Of a stretch of 64,000 nt of DNA, positions 36,562-44,494 are shown piece after piece. Position 1 is the first letter of the stretch; each line of letters opens with the position of its first letter. The DNA is from Candidatus Zixiibacteriota bacterium. Its GTDB lineage: Bacteria; Zixibacteria; MSB-5A5; GN15; FEB-12. The DNA lies in NCBI GenBank assembly GCA_022571985.1, contig JACZWU010000001.1, positions 91,001-155,000 on the forward strand. Reading direction: 5' to 3'. The translations under genes were made by a program, and so were the position numbers. A model generated the notes under the pieces. It searched no databases and had not been told where the DNA came from. It worked only from the letters and a program-made list of their open reading frames with translations.

Positions 36562-36649
36562 ATTCAAAAAACTAAAAGTGTTCTAGCTCTGCACCTCTGA
36601 AGAGTTCCGACTCTGTAACAAAGTTCACACTTTGAATAAAAATTATATG

Positions 36650-36678
36650 TTGACCTATCCATACTATACGTATATATT
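36650..36678 (+). promoter_or_regulatory. Sigma-70-type promoter for protease 2
   Basis: TTGACC at 36650-36655, 17-bp spacer, TATATT at 36673-36678, about 80 nt before the start codon, the same geometry as at protease 1. Confidence 0.55.
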
Positions 36679-36762
36679 TTAATTATTGCAGTTTGAGCTT
36701 GAAACATCACATCAGTTTAAACTGTCTTCAGTAAAGTCACATAATGCAATTGGAGTTAGACT

Positions 36763-39510
36763 ATGCATGTTTCTGGAAGCACTACCCGAACAAGTAATAC
36801 ATCAACACTTGTAGTATTTCTACTCTTAGTTTTTGTTCTGTTTTCAAAACCTGTAGATTCCCAGGATAAATCTGTTCATTTCTCTGGTGAACTAATTATT
36901 CAGCTCTTCCAGGATTCAGACAAAGATTTGATATCAGAAGAATTTCAATCATTTAATCTTAAACCAAAACGTCTTCTTTCAAAAAGACTCAATATCTGGC
37001 TATATGAGTTTGATCCGGTAGCTGCAAAATCGATTGGAGATGAAGCTCTGCTTACTTCGGTCTCTAAGCACAACGAAGTGGCTTCCGCCCAGTTTAATTA
37101 TGAAGTTAAATTAAGACAAGAATTTCCAGATGACACCTTTTTTTCACTCCAATGGGGACTTCATAATACCGGGCTGTACGGTGGCATTGCCGATGCCGAT
37201 ATTGACGCTCCCGAAGCCTGGGACATTACAACAGGTGGCACCACAATACAGGGCGATGAAATAGTGATTGCAGTGATAGATAACGGTTTTCAGCTTGACC
37301 ATCCTGATCTCGATTTTTGGATAAACCACGGTGAGATTCCAGATAACGGAATAGATGACGACAGCAACGGCTATGTCGATGACTACCAGGGATTTGACGC
37401 ACATGCTCCAAACGACTCGATGCCTGTTAGAAGGCATGGAACTCATGTTTCCGGTATATGCGCTGCAAAAGGGAACAATGGGCAAGGTGTAAGTGGAGTA
37501 AATTGGAACGTTAAAGTTCTGCCCATTGCAGCCTTACAAAGCGGGGTAGCAGATGTTATTAAAGCATATGGTTATGTTTTGGAAATGCGAGCCAGGTACA
37601 ATGAAACTAACGGAGCCGAGGGAGCTTTTATTGTCGCGACGAACTCATCTTTTGGAATAGATTTTGCCGATCCCGAATTCCATCCGACCTGGTGCTCAAT
37701 GTACGACGCAATGGGAGCAGTTGGCATAATCAGTGCTACTGCCACTTCAAATCGTCATGTCAATATAGATTCAGTCGGAGGAGTGCCTTCCTCCTGTGGA
37801 AGTGATTATATATTGGCTACTACAAATATAAGCAGAACTGACACAAAACATCCCTGGGCGGCTTATGGTCCAATTTCCGTAGACCTTGGTGCCCCGGGTA
37901 CCAATATTTATTCCACAATGACTAAAAGTGGATACGGAAACCTGACTGGCACTTCAATGGCTTCTCCCCATGTTGCAGGAGCGATAGCTCTTATGTTTTC
38001 AAATGCCTGCAGCGGTTTTCTACATGCCTACAAGAATGATCCCGCAAAATACGCTCTTGACGTCAGGCAGGCAATACTTGACGGAGTAGATCCAAATGCC
38101 TCACTCGACGGTATCACAGTCACCGGAGGCAGACTAAATATTTTTAATTCCTTGAATGAGATGGTCAAGTTGAGATGCAAGACAACAATCACTCACAGCC
38201 CGCTGGAAAACACAAGAGACACCATAAATCCTTATGAAATCTTATGCGAAATAACTGCCGACTCTTCTCTGCCCTCTGACGAACAATTGCTGCATTATAG
38301 ATTAAGTAATAGCTGGTATATTGATACTCTGATACCGACCGGACGACCGGATGAATTTCAGGCTTTCATCCCCCCCCAATCTCTGGGCACTATTATTGAT
38401 TATTATATGTCTGCGGTTGACGCCGGAGGTTTAGCCGATACAACAGAAATATTTACTTTTATCGTAACTAACTATGAACCGACTATCAGGCCGTCATTGG
38501 ATTCGATAAGCTCTGTCGTCGATGATACTGTCTGGTTTCAACTTACGATTACCAACAGCGGTCTTTTTACTGATAAGTACATACTAACTATTTATCAGAG
38601 CTCCTGGAATTCAACAATCTGGGATGAGAATGATATCTTCGTTATAAATTCCACCGCGGAAATATTAAAGGATTCGAGCTTTGCTTTTCAAGTCAGCGTA
38701 ATAATACCAAACACCTCTTTTGGTGATGCCGACACTACGATCATTAAAGTAGCCTCCACAGAAAGTCCTGGTGTCTTTGAGACAGCGGCATTGGTTACAA
38801 ATTCGTATGGAATCGCTCTCACTATTCCATTTTTGGACAGGTTTACGACTACTACTTTGGATACTACAAAATGGATCAAAAATGTTAGTGCTGATATTAA
38901 CAGTATGGGATTAAATATGCCCTCTCCTCCATATGCTTTGAATCTGAATGGGTATCCGACAGGTGCCGACACCATTGTGTCCAGACCTATCAATTTAGAA
39001 GGGAAATATCCGATTAGAATTCGATTCTATTATCAACAAACCGGTGGAGGCGAGTCACCTGAAGCGGGTGATAATTTGTACATTGAATTTCTTGATGCAT
39101 CCGGAAGATGGACGTTTCCGAAAGCTTACCCCGGTTCAGGCCCGGATATGAATGAATTTGCACAAATAAATTATATTCCTTTTGAAAGAGGGTATTATCA
39201 CAAATCATTCAGAATGAGGATTTTTACAACAGGCACATATGGACAGCCCGGGCAGTTTGATGACTGGTTTATAGATAACATTTACATTGGCCCGACCTTT
39301 GTATGTGGTGACGTAAATGATGACGGTATTTTTGAAGGAATTATTGAACTGACATATCTGGTTGATTATATATTCCGAAGTGGACCTGCACCTCCGCTCA
39401 TATATAACGCAGATTTTGATGGCAACGGTGAGTTTGAGGGAATCCTGGAACTGACTTATCTGGTCGACTTCATATTTCGGAGTGGTCCGGCGCCGATTTG
39501 CCCGAATTAA
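36763..39510 (+). CDS. Secreted subtilisin-like (S8) protease with dockerin-type tail, copy 2
   Basis: 915 residues; TGGAG precedes the ATG. Paralogue of the upstream protease through the signal peptide, propeptide (HFSGELIIQLFQDS) and catalytic domain (Asp173 in AVIDNGFQLDHPDL, His225 in RHGTHVSGICAA, Ser398 in GTSMASPHVAGAIAL). It is longer by about 150 residues: an extra beta-sandwich at about 690-845 (PFLDRFTTTTLDTTKW, IRFYYQQTGGGESPEAGDNL, FDDWFIDNIYIG) resembles a concanavalin- or MAM-like binding domain. The E-type dockerin pair follows (GDVNDDGIFEGIIELTYLVD, DFDGNGEFEGILELTYLVDF). It has its own promoter, so the two proteases are separately expressed. Confidence 0.9.
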   Translation: MHVSGSTTRTSNTSTLVVFLLLVFVLFSKPVDSQDKSVHFSGELIIQLFQDSDKDLISEEFQSFNLKPKRLLSKRLNIWLYEFDPVAAKSIGDEALLTSVSKHNEVASAQFNYEVKLRQEFPDDTFFSLQWGLHNTGLYGGIADADIDAPEAWDITTGGTTIQGDEIVIAVIDNGFQLDHPDLDFWINHGEIPDNGIDDDSNGYVDDYQGFDAHAPNDSMPVRRHGTHVSGICAAKGNNGQGVSGVNWNVKVLPIAALQSGVADVIKAYGYVLEMRARYNETNGAEGAFIVATNSSFGIDFADPEFHPTWCSMYDAMGAVGIISATATSNRHVNIDSVGGVPSSCGSDYILATTNISRTDTKHPWAAYGPISVDLGAPGTNIYSTMTKSGYGNLTGTSMASPHVAGAIALMFSNACSGFLHAYKNDPAKYALDVRQAILDGVDPNASLDGITVTGGRLNIFNSLNEMVKLRCKTTITHSPLENTRDTINPYEILCEITADSSLPSDEQLLHYRLSNSWYIDTLIPTGRPDEFQAFIPPQSLGTIIDYYMSAVDAGGLADTTEIFTFIVTNYEPTIRPSLDSISSVVDDTVWFQLTITNSGLFTDKYILTIYQSSWNSTIWDENDIFVINSTAEILKDSSFAFQVSVIIPNTSFGDADTTIIKVASTESPGVFETAALVTNSYGIALTIPFLDRFTTTTLDTTKWIKNVSADINSMGLNMPSPPYALNLNGYPTGADTIVSRPINLEGKYPIRIRFYYQQTGGGESPEAGDNLYIEFLDASGRWTFPKAYPGSGPDMNEFAQINYIPFERGYYHKSFRMRIFTTGTYGQPGQFDDWFIDNIYIGPTFVCGDVNDDGIFEGIIELTYLVDYIFRSGPAPPLIYNADFDGNGEFEGILELTYLVDFIFRSGPAPICPN

Positions 39511-39662
39511 ATTTGCTTAGCTAACAAACTCTTGTTTCTGCTTGATATCTATCGTAATATCCGTTATAAATTTAACGCTTTGTTTTGGCTTCATTGGCCC
39601 CGCCCTATGTGCCAATACTATACATTTTATGATTTGATATAACTCAAAGAGGTGTCCGCTAT

Positions 39663-42600
39663 ATGAAAAAACTATATTTGTTTCTGGCAGCATTCCTGCT
39701 TAGTAGCTCAACATTCGCACAAACTACTCCAAATTATGGTATCAGAGTAAAAAATAGTGAAATTACAGCCTTCCGAAATGCCAACATCCAGGTTACTCCC
39801 GAGCTGCTGCTGGAAAACGCCAGCATGGTCATACGTGATGGTCTCATCGAAGCTGTCGGCACAAATTTAACAATACCTGCTGATGCAACTGTTATTGATC
39901 TGAATGGCAAATTTATATTCCCGGGCTTCATAGATGCCTTCACCGAATATGGTCTGGGCAAGAAAGAAAAGAAAAAGAGCAGAAATCGGTCCGACGGTCC
40001 GAAATATCAGGCCGACCGAAAAGGCGGTGACGCCTGGAACGATGCTATTCATGCCTCGGTAAACCATGTGGAATCGTTCAAGCCGGACTCAAAACAGGCC
40101 AAAGCTTTTCACGAAATCGGCTTTACCACCGTGCAGTCAGCCAAACTTGACGGAATTTTCCGAGGACGATCGTTTGTGGCGCTCTTAGGCGAAGGCCTTT
40201 CAAATGAAATGGTCTTGCGTGCCTACTCTCACCACTTTCTTTCATTTAATAAGGGCAGTTCCAAACAATGGAACCCATCATCGCTGATGGGCAGCATTGC
40301 ACTCATACGACAAACTTTTCTTGACGCCGACTGGTACAGCAAAGCGCAGGCGGCCATCAAGAAAAACCATAATCAAAAAATGCCGGAATTCAACCGGGAA
40401 TGCAAAGTAGTAGCGGAACTTATTCGCAATAACGAAACTTTTGTTTTCGAGACCAGTAGCAGGTTGTCGCTGCTGCGGGCTGACCGCATCGCCGCAGAAT
40501 TCGGCAGGTCATTTGTTTATATCGGCAGCGGCAAAGAATATGAAAGAATAGATGATATTGCTGCTACCGGCGCTAAAATTATTCTACCCATTAATTATCC
40601 CAAGACGCCCGAAGTCGGTTCGTTTGAAGACGAACTTGACGTCAGCCTGGCTTCGCTTCGTCACTGGGAAACAGCCCCATCAAATCCCCATATTCTCGAA
40701 AGTCAAAACATAACTTTTGCTCTGACGACCTATGGCCTTAAGAAAAAGAAAGCTTTCCTGTCCAATCTTCGCAAAGCAATCAAACGCGGCCTTTCCAAAA
40801 GCACTGCCCTGGCTTCGCTGACTACCGTACCCGCCGAAATGTGCGGTATTGAACAGATTAGCGGTACACTGGAAAGAGGGAAACTTGCCAATTTTTCAAT
40901 CTGGGACAAAGAAATTTTTGATAAGAAGGCCAAAATATTCTCTGTCTGGGTTGCGGGACAAAAGCACGAACTAAAACCAATTCCGGAACATGAGTTCAAA
41001 GGTGAATATGCGCTGGATATTGACGGCGTAGACTTCACACTGGAAATCAGCGGTAAACCGGAAAAACTAAAGGGAATGCTTGAACTTGGTAAAGAAAAAG
41101 AGTACAAACTAAAAAGTCTCGAAGTGCAGGGTCCCAAACTAATGTTTTCGGTTAAACTGGACACTCTGGAATTGATCGGCACCTTCCGTTTCTCAGGAAG
41201 AATTGAGGACAGCTCCTATGTGGGTAAATTCACCCGTCCTGACGGCACACGTCAGGAATTCGCAGCCGCTCCGACTGAAAAGTCTGCAGAAGACGAAGCT
41301 GACAGTACTGACTCTAAAAATGACACTGAAGACATAGAAAAAGACAAACAGCACAAAAAGAAAAGTGATGAAGAAAATGACGCTGATGACGTAGATGACG
41401 ATCAAGGAGAGCTGGTCGCCAAGCTCACTTTCCCTAACCGCGCCTACGGCTTGGAAACATTGCCTCAGCGAGAGAATGTCTTAATAAAAAACGCGACGAT
41501 ATGGACTTCGGAAGATGCCGGCATCCTCGAAAACTACGATCTGCTGATAAAAGACGGAAAGTTTGTTGCGCTCGGACAGAATTTAAAAGTGCCAGCCGGT
41601 GTGCGAGTAATAGATGCCACCGGAAAACATGTTACTGCCGGAATTATCGATGAACATTCGCATATTGCGATATCTGGCGGCGTCAACGAATGCACCGACG
41701 CTGTCACTTGCGAAGTCCGCATTGGTGACGTTATAAATTCGGATGACTTGAGTATCTATCGTCAGCTTGCCGGCGGTACCACCACCGCGCAACTGTTACA
41801 TGGCTCCTGCAATCCCATAGGCGGTCAGGCGCAAATTATTAAGCATCGCTGGGGTTCGAGCACTGAAGAAATGAAATTCAAAAACGCTCCACCCACTGTA
41901 AAGTTTGCGCTTGGAGAAAATGTTAAACACAGCAATTTTGGAGACAAATTCACTGTCCGCTATCCTCAGACCAGAATGGGCGTGGAAACATTAATCAAAG
42001 ATGAATGTCAGGCAGCCAAAGAGTACGACGCCGATTGGGCTGCTTATAACAAACTGAGCAGCGGTGCAAAAAAACGTACTATCCCTCCGCGTCGCGATCT
42101 GGAACTGGAGGCAATGTCGGATATCGTCAATTCCAGAATGTTCATCCATTGTCATTCCTATCATCAATCAGAAATCCTAATGCTCATGCGCGTCGCTGAA
42201 GAGTACAACTTCCATATCCAGACTTTTACACATATCCTCGAAGGCTACAAAGTCGCACCGGAAATGGCAAAACACGGAGCTATGGCTTCGACTTTTGCCG
42301 ATTGGTGGGCTTACAAGTTCGAAGTTTACGATGCTATCCCCTACAACATGGTACTCTTGAATAAAGCTGGAGTTGTTACCTCGATAAATTCAGACAACAG
42401 CGATATCGGAAGACGTTTAAATCAAGAGGCCGCCAAGGCAGTTATGTACGGCGGCATGAGCCAAGAGGAAGCAATCAAACTGGCAACTCTGAATCCTGCC
42501 ATTCAACTCCAAATTGATGACAGAGTCGGTTCCATCAAAGTAGGCAAAGACGCAGACTTCGTCATCTGGAACAACAATCCGCTTTCGGTATATGCCAAAG

Positions 42601-42839
42601 CGGAACAGACCTGGGTTGACGGCAAGAAATATTTTGACTTGGAATCAGACCTGGCTATGCGTGCTGCCATAAAAAAAGAAAAACAGGCGCTGATCCAAAA
42701 AGTACTGGCCAAATCTGACGGCAAAAAAAAGAATGGCGAAGACAAGCCTAAGCATCACTGGGGTGAACGAAATAACTTCGAAGATTACCAATGGCAATGC
42801 GATGACAATTTTGATTATTGGGAGAAGGTGAATAAATGA
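39663..42839 (+). CDS. Exported tandem-domain amidohydrolase
   Basis: 1058 residues. Signal peptide LYLFLAAFLLSSSTFA. The first amidohydrolase-like half (about 25-470) keeps the fold signature (IFPGFIDAFTEYGLG) but has lost the metal-binding HxH, so it is probably inactive. A linker rich in Asp, Glu and Lys (about 540-590) follows. The second half (about 595-1010) keeps ligands: HSH in GIIDEHSHIAI, MFIHCHSYHQ, FTHILEGYK and a late Asp in SINSDNSDIGRRL, typical of metal-dependent amidohydrolases such as imidazolonepropionase-like enzymes. Overlaps the next gene by ATGA. This two-gene arrangement is common in Bacteroidetes; substrate unknown, presumably periplasmic. Confidence 0.85.
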   Translation: MKKLYLFLAAFLLSSSTFAQTTPNYGIRVKNSEITAFRNANIQVTPELLLENASMVIRDGLIEAVGTNLTIPADATVIDLNGKFIFPGFIDAFTEYGLGKKEKKKSRNRSDGPKYQADRKGGDAWNDAIHASVNHVESFKPDSKQAKAFHEIGFTTVQSAKLDGIFRGRSFVALLGEGLSNEMVLRAYSHHFLSFNKGSSKQWNPSSLMGSIALIRQTFLDADWYSKAQAAIKKNHNQKMPEFNRECKVVAELIRNNETFVFETSSRLSLLRADRIAAEFGRSFVYIGSGKEYERIDDIAATGAKIILPINYPKTPEVGSFEDELDVSLASLRHWETAPSNPHILESQNITFALTTYGLKKKKAFLSNLRKAIKRGLSKSTALASLTTVPAEMCGIEQISGTLERGKLANFSIWDKEIFDKKAKIFSVWVAGQKHELKPIPEHEFKGEYALDIDGVDFTLEISGKPEKLKGMLELGKEKEYKLKSLEVQGPKLMFSVKLDTLELIGTFRFSGRIEDSSYVGKFTRPDGTRQEFAAAPTEKSAEDEADSTDSKNDTEDIEKDKQHKKKSDEENDADDVDDDQGELVAKLTFPNRAYGLETLPQRENVLIKNATIWTSEDAGILENYDLLIKDGKFVALGQNLKVPAGVRVIDATGKHVTAGIIDEHSHIAISGGVNECTDAVTCEVRIGDVINSDDLSIYRQLAGGTTTAQLLHGSCNPIGGQAQIIKHRWGSSTEEMKFKNAPPTVKFALGENVKHSNFGDKFTVRYPQTRMGVETLIKDECQAAKEYDADWAAYNKLSSGAKKRTIPPRRDLELEAMSDIVNSRMFIHCHSYHQSEILMLMRVAEEYNFHIQTFTHILEGYKVAPEMAKHGAMASTFADWWAYKFEVYDAIPYNMVLLNKAGVVTSINSDNSDIGRRLNQEAAKAVMYGGMSQEEAIKLATLNPAIQLQIDDRVGSIKVGKDADFVIWNNNPLSVYAKAEQTWVDGKKYFDLESDLAMRAAIKKEKQALIQKVLAKSDGKKKNGEDKPKHHWGERNNFEDYQWQCDDNFDYWEKVNK

Positions 42840-44182
42840 AAAAGAATACAACTTTACAAATAATGCTCTGCCTTTGTTTTAGCTTAATTCTCGCTGGACA
42901 ATCGCTTGCACATGATTATATCCCGGGTGACCAACAAACAAATCCGATTCTTCTGGCAGGAGGTGACCTCCACACTGTTTCCGACGGCGTCATGTTTAAT
43001 ACTGACATTCTCTTTGAAAACGGCAGAATTACAGCCATAGGCAAAGACCTGCCCCTGCCAACTGGCGGTAAAATAATTGACATTACCGGCCATCAGGTTT
43101 ACCCCGGACTAATAGCGCCAAATTCAACAGTCGGAATAATCGAAATCGGTCAAGTAAGAGCTACCAACGATATAAGTGAACGCGGCAGAAACAATCCCGA
43201 TGTGCAAACGCATATCGCTTATAATCCGGATTCCGAAATTATCCCGACCGTTCGTTCAAACGGAATTACCACCGCCTTGATTGTACCGGGTGGCGGACTG
43301 ATACGCGGCCGTTCAAGTTTGATTAATTTAGATGGCTGGACCAAAGAAGATGCCATGGAAAAAGAAACTATTGGCATTCATATCAGTTGGCCGAGAAGTT
43401 CAATAATTACTGCCTGGTGGATGGATGAAACAGCTGAAGAGCAAAAAAAGAAAAACGAAGAAAACCGGCGTAAAATTGAAAAACATTTTGACAACGCCAG
43501 TTCCTATTACATTGCCCGCCAAGCTGACCCAAATATAAAAATTGATTCGCGCTGGGAAGCTATGCTGCCTGTTTTCGACAAAACGTTGCCAGTCTTCGTT
43601 CACGCCGACGACTTAAGACAGATTGAACAGGCTGTGGATTTTGCCAATAAATACGACCTTCGATTAATAATCGTCGGGGGACGCGAAGCCTGGAAAGCAG
43701 CTGAGTTATTAAAGGAAAATGACATTCCTGTTATGCTTGGTTCAACACAGCGGATGCCGATGCGCTCGGATGATGATTACGATTTGTCATACCGTCTGCC
43801 TGTTTTGCTTAGAGATGCCGGTGTCAAGTATTGCATCGGTCTAAACGGCGGTTCATGGTCATCGTGGGGAACTCGTAATCTCCCCTTTCTGGCCGGACAA
43901 GCTGTTGCCTTTGGGCTGGACTATGAAGAAGCTCTGCGCTCGTTAACATTGTCAACTGCAGAAATTCTGGGAGTTGAAAAAGAAATCGGCTCACTTGAAA
44001 TCGGCAAAAAAGCCACACTGATAGTCTCATCAGGTGACATACTTGACCAACTTACTAATCATGTTACTCGTATGTATATCGAGGGCCGTGAGGTAGACTT
44101 AGACACCAAGCAAAAAGAGCTTTATCGCAAGTACGACCAGAAAATAGAGCGACGTGCAAAAGCCGGTCTGATCACAAATTAA
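42836..44182 (+). CDS. Exported amidohydrolase-fold protein lacking the metal site
   Basis: 448 residues. Signal peptide LQIMLCLCFSLILAGQSLAH. Recognisable amidohydrolase fold: N-terminal beta-domain ILFENGRITAIGKDLPLP, barrel entry VYPGLIAPNSTVGI, and the end LEIGKKATLIVSSGDILD. At the place of the PGFIDxHxH metal motif it reads APNSTVG, and the later ligand region reads IGLNGGSWSSWGTRN. It is therefore probably a catalytically dead partner. The four-base overlap with the upstream gene implies stoichiometric translation, fitting a heteromeric complex. Confidence 0.82.
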   Translation: MKKNTTLQIMLCLCFSLILAGQSLAHDYIPGDQQTNPILLAGGDLHTVSDGVMFNTDILFENGRITAIGKDLPLPTGGKIIDITGHQVYPGLIAPNSTVGIIEIGQVRATNDISERGRNNPDVQTHIAYNPDSEIIPTVRSNGITTALIVPGGGLIRGRSSLINLDGWTKEDAMEKETIGIHISWPRSSIITAWWMDETAEEQKKKNEENRRKIEKHFDNASSYYIARQADPNIKIDSRWEAMLPVFDKTLPVFVHADDLRQIEQAVDFANKYDLRLIIVGGREAWKAAELLKENDIPVMLGSTQRMPMRSDDDYDLSYRLPVLLRDAGVKYCIGLNGGSWSSWGTRNLPFLAGQAVAFGLDYEEALRSLTLSTAEILGVEKEIGSLEIGKKATLIVSSGDILDQLTNHVTRMYIEGREVDLDTKQKELYRKYDQKIERRAKAGLITN

Positions 44183-44249
44183 TGGAAGGGGCATATCTAT
44201 GGGCTTTTTGAAAAACCTCATCAAACAGGAAGAAACGTACTAGAATAGT

Positions 44250-44307
44250 TATCCTGAGCCTGCGCTAGTCCCAAGTCCGCCTTGGCGGATGGGGATCGAA
44301 GGGTGAC
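44250..44307 (+). repeat. Dispersed intergenic repeat (CCTGAGCCTGC...GAAGGGTGAC family), copy 1
   Basis: Shares both ends with 55635-55687 (ATCCTGAGCCTGC at the left, CGAAGGGTGAC at the right). The middle is replaced by a small palindrome TCCGCCTTGGCGGA, perhaps a second repeat nested inside. Confidence 0.65.
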
Positions 44308-44349
44308 TAAAACTGCTTTAGCGCCTATCTGCCCTTTTGATCAAAGCTA

Positions 44350-44377
44350 TTGACAAATAGACCTGTAAACTTATATT
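44350..44377 (+). promoter_or_regulatory. Sigma-70-type promoter for the S74 adhesin-like gene
   Basis: TTGACA at 44350-44355, 16-bp spacer, TATATT at 44372-44377; about 110 nt of leader before 44495. Confidence 0.5.
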
Positions 44378-44494
44378 TTTTACATATATTACTTTTGTGG
44401 ACGGGTAGTCTTCAGAGGCTTTGAGTAATACGCGTTTAATAGCGTCTGCGGGCTGTTTCAGTTAAGCTAAAACAATTTAATCAGGAGAAATCTA

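Larger units (their letters stand above)
44183..44494. other. Intergenic region with dispersed repeat and promoter
   Basis: About 310 bp without a gene. Contains the palindromic repeat at 44250-44307 and the promoter at 44350-44377. Confidence 0.6.
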
